From NCBI GenBank assembly GCA_046052275.1, contig JBJOMQ010000170.1, forward strand, positions 1 through 5,595: 5,595 nucleotides of DNA. Reading direction: 5' to 3'. This stretch comes from UBA668 sp046052275. Its GTDB lineage: Bacteria; Actinomycetota; Acidimicrobiia; Acidimicrobiales; Ilumatobacteraceae. The position numbers and the translations under genes were made by a program. The notes beneath the pieces are model-generated. The model did not search any database. It saw nothing but the letters and a program-made list of their open reading frames with translations, and was not told the DNA's origin. Below, one piece after another: positions 1-5,391 of the stretch; positions within the stretch are counted from its first letter, which is position 1; every line of letters starts with the position of its first letter.

Positions 1-366
1 CGGGCTGGCCATCCTCGTGTCGAATCCGGCTCCGGGCTGAACCAGCGTGCCGATCGCGAGGCCGAAACAGATCGCGATCACCGTCGTGGCCATGTAGAGT
101 GCGAGCGCCCGCCCGCCGAGACTGCCGAGTTTCTTGGGGTCGCCCATCGCGAGCACGCCCGAAACGAGCGTCGTAAAGATCAGCGGCACGACGAGCATCC
201 GGATCAGGCTGATGAACGCATCGCCGATCGGCTTGGCCCACAGAGTGACGTTGGCTGCCGCGGCATCGATTCCAAGGGCCTGTCGTAGCACGAGCCCTAC
301 CGCCGCGCCGAGCACGAGGCCGACCAGTACCCGCTTCCACAAGTCGATTCGGAACCACGCTTTCAT
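1..366 (-). CDS. Dicarboxylate/amino acid:cation symporter (DAACS/SDF family), N-terminal part
   Basis: Reading leftward from the ATG at 366 gives 122 residues open to the window edge, so the C-terminal two thirds or so of a family protein of about 400-450 residues lie outside. These membrane carriers import C4-dicarboxylates or acidic/neutral amino acids with Na+ or H+; the substrate cannot be told from this part. Three hydrophobic segments are visible, at about residues 13-33, 46-74 and 87-112. Residues 46-61 (PIGDAFISLIRMLVVP) fit the sodium:dicarboxylate symporter signature as I recall it, and the following IFTTLVSGV and GDPKKLG are typical of GltP/DctA-like carriers. A GGGAG Shine-Dalgarno (373-377) sits six bases before the ATG, which fixes the start. 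A promoter-like pair lies just upstream. The family call is firm; a specific gene name is not. Confidence 0.9.
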   Translation of the reverse strand, partial: MKAWFRIDLWKRVLVGLVLGAAVGLVLRQALGIDAAAANVTLWAKPIGDAFISLIRMLVVPLIFTTLVSGVLAMGDPKKLGSLGGRALALYMATTVIAICFGLAIGTLVQPGAGFDTRMASP

Positions 367-392
367 CCGTCACTCCCGCGCCTAGAAATGTG

Positions 393-421
393 ACCCTAGG
401 GACATGGGCGCTCGAAGGCAA
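393..421 (-). promoter_or_regulatory. Putative sigma-70-type promoter of the symporter gene
   Basis: On the minus strand TTGCCT (421-416) and TAGGGT (398-393) are separated by 17 bases. The -10-like box lies about 27 bases before the symporter ATG, leaving a leader of roughly 20 nt that still contains the GGGAG ribosome site. The -10 overlaps the 8-bp palindrome ccctaggg (394-401). This rests on motif matching in GC-rich DNA only. Confidence 0.35.
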
Positions 422-463
422 CCGCGAGCGCGTCAATTCCGCTGCGCTGGAGCGGGCGCGGAG

Positions 464-493
464 TTGCTCGCCAGCCGGTGGTAGCCTTACGCT
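464..493 (+). promoter_or_regulatory. Putative promoter for the plus-strand reading frame at 514
   Basis: TTGCTC (464-469) and TACGCT (488-493) are 18 bases apart. They are followed by a GGGGGA ribosome-site-like run (501-506) and an ATG at 514. The order and spacing of all three elements is what supports it; each element alone is weak. If real, the symporter gene and this frame are divergently transcribed from the 367-513 gap. Confidence 0.25.
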
Positions 494-513
494 CGTACGT
501 GGGGGACTCAGTC

Positions 514-630
514 ATGCACACACTGGTATTGTTCATCGCGCGTGCCGCCTGGTGGCTTTGCGCGTGTTCCGCGCTTGCGGTCGGTGTCGGCGCGCAGGCG
601 CCGTGCGGATGCGACCTCGCGGCGCCATGA
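514..630 (+). CDS. Possible 5' fragment of a membrane or exported protein gene, cut by a junction
   Basis: This is a 38-codon frame. A GGGGGA run lies seven bases before its ATG, and the N-terminus is strongly hydrophobic (MHTLVLFIARAAWWLCACSA, then LAVGVGA), like a first membrane helix, signal peptide or imperfect lipobox (LCAC). After about base 594 the plus strand is simply the antisense of the reductase fragment, so the last dozen codons up to the TGA at 628 are probably not native. My reading is that a real gene began here and lost its body at the junction near 580-594. No family can be named from so few residues. It could also be a chance frame, since the same bases also encode the non-homologous tail of the reductase ORF on the other strand. 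Confidence 0.3.
   Translation: MHTLVLFIARAAWWLCACSALAVGVGAQAPCGCDLAAP
580..594. other. Apparent sequence junction: end of reductase homology
   Basis: On the minus strand, reductase-like coding (…REVASARRLRADT) stops around base 583. The 25 residues that follow before the stop are low-complexity, basic and unlike the family. None of the three minus frames below this point resumes a reductase-like sequence, so a simple frameshift is unlikely. On the plus strand the hydrophobic frame from 514 loses its character at about 594. Both observations place a break here. It may be a deletion or rearrangement, or an assembly chimera. Confidence 0.5.
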
Positions 631-1200
631 CAGTCCGATGTCCCACGGGCCGTCGCTGACGAGCTCCTCGGGTGCACTGCCGCGTCGATTGCCCGCGACG
701 TAGCAGGTGCTCACTGCGACGAGGTGCGGTGCGACGCCGAGTTCGTGCAGCGTCTGCGCGATGCGAACCGGTCCGAGGAGGTTGATCTCGACAGCGCTGT
801 CGAGCGGGCTGTCGAAGCTGACGGCTGCAGCCGAGTGGATGACGGTGTGGCACGTGGCGAGCAGCGCGCGGTCTTCCGCATTGAGGCCGAGGCCGTCGCT
901 CGTGACGTCGCCGCTGATGACGCTGACGCGGCGGGCGACCATCTCGTCGAATGACTCGGAGCCACCCTCGAGCTGGCTGCGCAGCCGGTCGAAGGCGTTG
1001 TTCTTGAAGATCTCCCGGCGAGCGCGCTCGGCAGCGTCGTGGCGCGAGCCTGGCCTGATGAGCAGCACGAGTTCACAGCCAGGCACCGAGCGCAGCAGCC
1101 GCTCGACGAGCGCCGTGCCGACGAAGCCAGTGCAGCCGGTGATGGCTATCCGGCGGCCGTCGAGGCGTTCGGCGATCATGGGGCGAGGTTCTAGCACAGT

Positions 1201-1220
1201 TCTCTACCATGTGGTAGAGA
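1201..1220. promoter_or_regulatory. Inverted repeat, probable TetR-family operator between divergent genes
   Basis: The arms tctctacca (1201-1209) and tggtagaga (1212-1220) are perfect 9-bp inverted complements around a 2-bp centre. The site fills the short gap between the reductase start (1179 or 1197) and the TetR start at 1230. Size, symmetry and position fit an operator for the adjacent regulator, which would then repress both itself and the reductase. The inner TACCAT (1205-1210) could also serve as a -10 box toward the regulator. Binding is inferred, not shown. Confidence 0.7.
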
Positions 1221-1229
1221 GAACGGCAG

Positions 1230-1880
1230 ATGGGCGCTCGACCGGATCCCCGACCGCACCTACGACCGCACCACGTGGCCGCCGGACGGCGCAATACGCG
1301 GGGCGAGATCCTCGACGTGGCCACCGACCTGTTCGGCCAGCGGGGGGTGGAGGCGGTGTCGCTCGACGTCATCGCCGCCGAGGTCGGGGTGACCAAGCAG
1401 ACCCTCCTGTACTGGTTTCCGAGCAAGGATGAGCTCACCCAGGCGGTGCTGGTGCATGCGATCGAAGAGCTGTCGTTCGGCATCGAGGCAGCCATCCGGG
1501 CAAGCACCGCCGACCCGCTCGACCGCGTCGAGGCCGTGGTGAAGGCCGTGTTCCGCCAGGCAGTGAAGCGGCCGTCGCTGCTCGGACTCGCCCGCGAGGC
1601 CAGCCGCCTCCCTGCAGCCGCCGGTGACAGGTTCGTCGATGCCGTGCGGCCGCTCGTCGATCGCGCCGTGGCCTATCTCGGCCGCGAGATGGATGCGGGA
1701 CGCCTGCGGCGCAGCGATCCGCGAATGGTGGCAGCGCTGTGCTACGCCACGGTCACCGGCATCGCCACCGAGCCGGAGGCGCTCCGTGCAGTGGGCTGGA
1801 CTCCCGACCTCGCCGAACTCCGCCGCCTGCGCAGCTCGCTGCTCGAGTTCCTGCGCGCCGCGCTCGCTCCGTCAGCGTGA
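1230..1880 (+). CDS. TetR/AcrR-family transcriptional regulator
   Basis: The product is a 216-residue DNA-binding repressor of usual TetR length. A basic, Pro/Arg-rich leader of about 20 residues precedes the TetR_N helix-turn-helix domain: NTRGEILDVATDLFGQRGVE at about 22-41, then VSLDVIAAEVGVTKQTLLYWF and the PSKDEL that typically closes the domain, ending near residue 69. The rest is the helical ligand-binding and dimer domain, which diverges too much to predict a ligand. The gene starts 32-50 bp from the divergent reductase fragment, with a 20-bp palindrome between them, the classic arrangement for a local autorepressor. Fatty-acyl or another hydrophobic ligand is only a guess from that neighbour. 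The ATG at 1230 has no strong Shine-Dalgarno (AGAGAGAAC upstream). The stop codon overlaps the convergent ddl 3' end by 9 bp, and no terminator is visible between them. Confidence 0.93.
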   Translation: MGARPDPRPHLRPHHVAAGRRNTRGEILDVATDLFGQRGVEAVSLDVIAAEVGVTKQTLLYWFPSKDELTQAVLVHAIEELSFGIEAAIRASTADPLDRVEAVVKAVFRQAVKRPSLLGLAREASRLPAAAGDRFVDAVRPLVDRAVAYLGREMDAGRLRRSDPRMVAALCYATVTGIATEPEALRAVGWTPDLAELRRLRSSLLEFLRAALAPSA

Positions 1881-2939
1881 GGTGTTTCGGCGCTGTCGGG
1901 CATGGCGCCCGAGCGCAAGGCGGACCAATTCGTCGATGAGTGCGGGATAGGGCAGCCCGCTGGCGATCCACAGCTTCGGGTACATCGAGATCGGCGTGAA
2001 ACCGGGCATCGTGTTCACTTCATTCAGAAGGAAGCCCCGGCCGTCGGCCTCGAAGAAGAAGTCGACGCGGGCGAGTCCGCTGCAGCGCAGCGCAGAGAAG
2101 GCGCGCACGGCGAGCGACTGCACCTCTGCACTCTGCGATGCCGTCAGGTCGGCCGGCACGATGGCCTGCGACCGCTCGTCGAGATACTTGTCGGCGTAGT
2201 CGTAGAACTCTCCGCCAGGGATGATCTCGCCGGCGAGACTCGCTCGTGGCTCGAGGTCGCCGAGCACAGCGACCTCGATCTCGCGGCCGCGGATGGCCTC
2301 CTCAGCCACGATCCACTCGTCGTACCCGAGCGCCACCTCGATGGCGCGTCGAACCTCCTCGATTGACGCTGCCTTCGACACGCCGATCGACGAACCCATG
2401 TTGGCCGGCTTCACGAAGAGCGGCAGCCCGAGTTCTGCGACGAGCGCGTCGGGGGTGGTGGGTCCGATGGCGTCGGCGCGCAGGCCGACATGGCGGGGCT
2501 GCGGGATGCCGGCATGCGCAGTCATCGACTTGGCTGCCACCTTGTCCATGCAGAGCGCCGACCCGAGCACGCCGGAGCCGACGTACGGCAGCCCGGCGAG
2601 TTCGAGCAGTCCCTGCACGGTGCCGTCCTCGCCGAGCGGGCCGTGGAGCAGTGGAACGACGACCGTGTCGGCGGCCGGTACGAGCACCTCCGATGGAGCG
2701 ACGACATCGCCCTCCGGGTCGAGCGTGCCGGGCAGAGCACCCGGGCCCTCGGCGAGCGCTGCGGCGGTGGATGCCGATCGCATCCACGTCCCATCGCGCC
2801 CGATGCCGATGGGGGTGATGCGGTATCGCGCCGGATCGATGGCGCGCAGCACGTGCGCAGCCGTGACACAGCTGACGTCGTGCTCTGCCGACTGGCCGCC
2901 GAACAGCACGATGAGGTGGAGCCGGGTGTCGGGTCCCAT
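1872..2939 (-). CDS. ddl: D-alanine--D-alanine ligase
   Basis: This cytosolic ATP-grasp enzyme joins two D-Ala molecules to make the dipeptide used by MurF. It has 355 residues, in the usual range. Visible landmarks are LFGGQSAEHDVS at 12-23 (N-terminal substrate loop), LLHGPLGEDGTVQG at 97-110, GSGVLGSALCMDK at 121-133, FVKPANMGSS at 175-184 with the ATP-binding Lys177, the omega loop GEFYDYADKY at 243-252, and RVDFFF plus LLNEVNTMPGFTPISMYP at 291-321 with Asp293, Glu307 and Asn309 as likely Mg ligands. The FYDYxxKY omega loop is that of D-Ala-D-Ala enzymes, not of VanA-type D-Ala-D-Lac ligases. The ATG at 2939 gives the normal N-terminus. The frame stays open far upstream only as antisense of murF. 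It is divergent from murF by 28 bp and convergent with the TetR gene. No key residue appears to be missing. Confidence 0.97.
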   Translation of the reverse strand: MGPDTRLHLIVLFGGQSAEHDVSCVTAAHVLRAIDPARYRITPIGIGRDGTWMRSASTAAALAEGPGALPGTLDPEGDVVAPSEVLVPAADTVVVPLLHGPLGEDGTVQGLLELAGLPYVGSGVLGSALCMDKVAAKSMTAHAGIPQPRHVGLRADAIGPTTPDALVAELGLPLFVKPANMGSSIGVSKAASIEEVRRAIEVALGYDEWIVAEEAIRGREIEVAVLGDLEPRASLAGEIIPGGEFYDYADKYLDERSQAIVPADLTASQSAEVQSLAVRAFSALRCSGLARVDFFFEADGRGFLLNEVNTMPGFTPISMYPKLWIASGLPYPALIDELVRLALGRHARQRRNTSR

Positions 2940-2967
2940 GACGCCGCCGACGGTACCGTGTGGGCCG
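2940..2967. promoter_or_regulatory. Very short divergent ddl/murF intergenic region with a 10-bp palindrome
   Basis: Only 28 bp separate the ddl ATG (2939) from the preferred murF ATG (2968). They contain the perfect palindrome acggtaccgt (2950-2959). That is too short for two conventional back-to-back promoters with leaders, so at least one promoter must lie inside the opposite coding sequence, or one or both transcripts are leaderless. I found no convincing -35/-10 pair. A regulatory role for the palindrome is conjecture. Confidence 0.35.
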
Positions 2968-4281
2968 ATGCGATTCGGGGCAGGGGAGGCCGCAGCGATG
3001 GCGGGCGGCTCGCTGAGCGGGCCCGACGTCACCATCGACGGTGTCAGCTTCGACTCGAGATCGATCGAGCCGGGGCAGCTGTTCGTGCCAATCGTCGCCG
3101 ACCGCGACGGCCACGAGTTCATCGCCGACGCCATGCGACGTGGGGCCGCCGCATATCTGACATCCCGGCCGCCGGAGGGCGGGACGGCCATCGAGGTCGG
3201 CGACACCATGGCGGCGCTCGCACGGCTCGCTGCAGCCATGCGACAGCGCTTCCATGGGTCGGTCGTCGGCATCACGGGGTCGGTCGGCAAGACCAGCACC
3301 AAGGACCTCGCGCGGGCGGCAGTGGCAGCGGGCCGTCGCACCTGGGCGAGCGAGCGCAGCTTCAACAACGAGCAGGGGCTGCCCACCACCGTGCTGAACA
3401 CGCCGGTGGATGCCGAGGTGATGGTGCTCGAGATGGGCATGCGCGGCCATGGCGAGATCACGGCGCTCTGCGACATCGCAGCGCCGGGAGTCGGCGTGGT
3501 GACGCGGGTGGCCGAGGCGCACAGCGACAGGGTCGGGGGAATCGAGGGCGTGGCGCGCGCGAAGTCTGAGTTGGTGCGTGCCCTGCCTGCGACAGGTACC
3601 GCCGTGCTCAACGCCGACGACCACCGCGTCGCAGCGATGGCCGGGCTCACGCCGGCGCAGATCGTGACATTCGGCACGCAGCCCTCGGCCGATGTGTGCG
3701 TGTCCGACATCGTCGTCGACGTCGAAGCGCGGCCGGCGTTCACCGTGCGCACACCGTGGGGAACCGCCGAGGTGAGGCTTGCGCTCAGGGGCGCGCACAT
3801 GGCACTCAACGCTGCTGCAGCCCTCGCCGTGGCGGGAGTTCTCGGCGTCGATCTCGGCGACGCCGCAGCTGCTCTCTCCGACGTGGCGCCCGGCGAGATG
3901 CGCATGAACGTTCGCCATGCCGGCAGTGGTGCAGTGGTGCTCGACGACAGCTACAACGCCAACCCCACCAGCATGCGCGCTGCGCTCGATGCGCTCGCCG
4001 CACTGCCGGCCACTCGCCGGATCGCCGTGATGGGAGTGATGGCAGAGATCGCCGATGCCGAGCGCGAGCATCGCCAGGTGGCCGCCTATGCAGCGGAGCG
4101 CGGTGTGGTGGTGATGCCGGTGGGCACCGACCTCTACGGAATCAGTCCGGTGGTCGACGCTGACTCGGTGGCCGAGGCACTCGCAGCGGAGTTCGGCTCA
4201 CTCGCCGCCGGAGATGCCGTGCTCGTCAAGGGGAGCCGCGTGGCGGGACTCGACCGTGTTGCGGCTGTGCTCTGCCGCTGA
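2968..4281 (+). CDS. murF: UDP-N-acetylmuramoyl-tripeptide--D-alanyl-D-alanine ligase
   Basis: This cytosolic Mur ligase uses ATP to add D-Ala-D-Ala to UDP-MurNAc-tripeptide, the last cytoplasmic step of the stem peptide. It has 437 residues against about 450 in E. coli. The N-terminal UMP-binding domain shows AGGSLSGPDVTIDGVSFDSR (12-31) and PGQLFVPI. The P-loop is GITGSVGKTST at 101-111 (Lys108). SFNNEQGLPTTVL (131-143), EMGMRGHGEI (155-164), AEAHSDRVGG (182-191), NADD (215-218), the MurF hallmark DDSYNANPTSM (326-336) and VLVKGSRVAGLDRV (418-431) follow in normal order. A strong AGGGGAGG (2982-2989) favours the ATG at 2998, but that start would remove the first helix (FGAGEAAAM) shared by the family, so 2968 is preferred. 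The partner ddl is divergent rather than in an operon. The 3' end overlaps the opposing transporter ORF by 84 bp. Confidence 0.96.
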   Translation: MRFGAGEAAAMAGGSLSGPDVTIDGVSFDSRSIEPGQLFVPIVADRDGHEFIADAMRRGAAAYLTSRPPEGGTAIEVGDTMAALARLAAAMRQRFHGSVVGITGSVGKTSTKDLARAAVAAGRRTWASERSFNNEQGLPTTVLNTPVDAEVMVLEMGMRGHGEITALCDIAAPGVGVVTRVAEAHSDRVGGIEGVARAKSELVRALPATGTAVLNADDHRVAAMAGLTPAQIVTFGTQPSADVCVSDIVVDVEARPAFTVRTPWGTAEVRLALRGAHMALNAAAALAVAGVLGVDLGDAAAALSDVAPGEMRMNVRHAGSGAVVLDDSYNANPTSMRAALDALAALPATRRIAVMGVMAEIADAEREHRQVAAYAAERGVVVMPVGTDLYGISPVVDADSVAEALAAEFGSLAAGDAVLVKGSRVAGLDRVAAVLCR

Positions 4282-5391
4282 TGCGGCGTGCTCGATCCGC
4301 GCAATGTCGCACCACCATGCCAGTACCACTGCCCAAGCGGCGCCGAGCAGCAGCACCCACCTGCTGCCGACGGCGTCGATGACCGGCCCGAAGATGATGT
4401 TGCCGATCGGCACGGTGCCACCGAACGACATGAACCACAGGCTCATCACGCGCCCGCGCTCGTGGTCGGCGAGGTTCATCTGCAGCACGGTGTTCATGGC
4501 GGTGGTGGTGCCGAAGTAGGCCGCGCCGAGGAACGGTGCCGCCAGGAATGCGCCGAGGGGACTGCGCGAGACCGCGAACGCCGCCATGAACACGGCGAAC
4601 GCGGCGAAGCCGAGCCTGATGAGGCGGCGCTTGTCGACTCGCACGAACACGGTGCCGACGGCGAGTCCGCCTGCAGCTGCGCCGAGTCCCCACACCGCGT
4701 AGAGCCACTCGTAGGCGGTCGAGCCCTTGGCGATGCCGAAGTTGAGGCGGGCGACAGCGGGGAAGAGCCCCACATAGGGCAGCGACAGCAGCGAGAACGT
4801 GAAGAGCGAGACGAGGAGTCGACCGATCACGGGCCGGCTGCGGGCGATTCGCAGGCCGGTCATCAGCTCCTCGCCGGGTCGGGTCGACGGACGTCGTGGC
4901 GGGGTCGAGACCGGTGTCCGCCAGAGGGCGACGATGACGACGTAGGCACCAAGGAACAACTCGCCAGATATTCCAACTGCTGCAAGCAGAACACGCGCAT
5001 TGGTGAAGCAGATAAAGCCACCTACCGTTACCCCCAGCAGGCGTGGATTGAGATGGCGAACAAGGTAGGCGGCAATCGGTGCTGCAATGAGGCCGCCTGC
5101 AAGCATGGCCAACACAAACTCAATGCGTACCCCTTCGCCGCCAAGCGATGTGAAGAACCCGAGGCTTGCTGAAATTGCAACGATGAATTCACTCGCACTG
5201 ACCGTGCCGATTACGCGATTCGGTGCAAGCCGTCCATCGGCAAGCAGTGTCGGCGTTGTCACGGGTCCCCAACCTCCACCACCTGTTGCATCAATAAACC
5301 CGCCGATGAGTCCGAGTGGAGCAAGAAACTTGAGGCCAGGGAGGCCCGCTCGTTGCACACGCGCTCGGCCGAAGAGGAAGCGTGCAAGCAC
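4198..5391 (-). CDS. Chimeric transporter ORF: TauE/SafE C-terminal half fused in frame to MFS exporter C-terminal half
   Basis: This is a single open frame of 397 codons with two unrelated parts. Residues 1 to about 144 look like the second half of a sulfite-exporter TauE/SafE-family permease: GLIGGFIDATGGGGWGPVTT (28-47), a membrane helix with AGGLIAAPIAAYLV (98-111), and VGGFICFTNARVLLAAVGI (123-141). From about residue 146 the sequence is MFS, EntS/MFS_3-like: the end of TM6 (LGAYVVIVALWRTP), a cytoplasmic loop, then six helices with MNTVLQMNLADHERGRVMSL (299-318) and a FGPVIDAVGSRW motif. So the MFS lacks its N-terminal six helices and the TauE protein lacks its first half. TauE-like coding continues upstream of the GTG at 5391 to about 5437 without a start codon. 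The TauE part is AT-richer, with codons such as ATA and TCT. It is probably a product of rearrangement or chimeric assembly, and transport activity is doubtful. Confidence 0.7.
   Translation of the reverse strand: MLARFLFGRARVQRAGLPGLKFLAPLGLIGGFIDATGGGGWGPVTTPTLLADGRLAPNRVIGTVSASEFIVAISASLGFFTSLGGEGVRIEFVLAMLAGGLIAAPIAAYLVRHLNPRLLGVTVGGFICFTNARVLLAAVGISGELFLGAYVVIVALWRTPVSTPPRRPSTRPGEELMTGLRIARSRPVIGRLLVSLFTFSLLSLPYVGLFPAVARLNFGIAKGSTAYEWLYAVWGLGAAAGGLAVGTVFVRVDKRRLIRLGFAAFAVFMAAFAVSRSPLGAFLAAPFLGAAYFGTTTAMNTVLQMNLADHERGRVMSLWFMSFGGTVPIGNIIFGPVIDAVGSRWVLLLGAAWAVVLAWWCDIARIEHAASAAEHSRNTVESRHAAPLDEHGISGGE
4950..4965. other. Apparent junction between MFS and TauE/SafE coding sequence
   Basis: To the left, on the minus strand, MFS TM6 coding resumes at about FLGAYVVIVAL. 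To the right, TauE coding ends at AVGISGE. Base composition changes here: a hand count of 4981-5040 gives about 55 % GC, against about 70 % for a murF line (3001-3060). The join keeps the reading frame. I saw no repeat, att-like core or insertion-sequence end. Confidence 0.6.

Larger units (their letters stand above)
508..1179 (-). pseudogene. SDR / fatty acyl-CoA reductase-like NAD(P)-binding protein, C-terminally truncated
   Basis: The intact members reduce acyl-CoA or related substrates with NAD(P)H. This looks like the N-terminus of the Male_sterile/NAD_binding_4 type, resembling mycobacterial AcrA1 from memory. Counting from a possible GTG at 1197, the Rossmann glycine motif TGCTGFVG is at residues 20-27, the GDV segment at 97-99, HSAAAVSFDSPLDSAVEINL at 121-140 and the Ser-containing AVSTCYVAG at 161-169. 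Homology then stops near residue 205, before the YxxxK that supplies the catalytic Tyr and Lys, and a foreign tail of about 25 residues runs to the stop at 508. I chose the ATG at 1179 because it sits about 14 residues before the glycine motif. The GTG at 1197 is an alternative, and neither has a good ribosome site. The product should be inactive. The gene is divergent from the TetR gene. Confidence 0.75.

Noticed and set aside
381..400. Small inverted repeat cctag…ctagg in the symporter leader as a terminator or operator
   Set aside because: Only 5-bp stems with a 10-base loop and no U-tract, within chance expectation.
707..1432. 241-codon plus-strand frame across the reductase and the TetR start
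   Set aside because: Antisense to conserved Rossmann-fold coding, then out of frame with the TetR helix-turn-helix. No protein family features.
2221..2967. Upstream extension of the murF frame, which would make a 686-residue protein
   Set aside because: It is antisense to ddl, low-complexity and without motifs. It is open only because of high-GC third-position bias.
2940..3905. Upstream extension of the ddl frame, which would make a 677-residue protein
   Set aside because: This part is antisense to murF, rich in Ser/Ala/Thr/Pro without domain motifs. Ddl homology starts cleanly at the ATG at 2939.
2302..4071. 589-codon minus-strand frame spanning both ddl and murF
   Set aside because: His/Arg-rich composition typical of shadow frames, crossing two well-supported genes in different phases.
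4288..5172. 294-codon plus-strand frame opposite the transporter ORF
   Set aside because: Very rich in His/Glu/Arg/Gly, as expected from the antisense of hydrophobic helices. The minus strand has clear TauE and MFS motifs.
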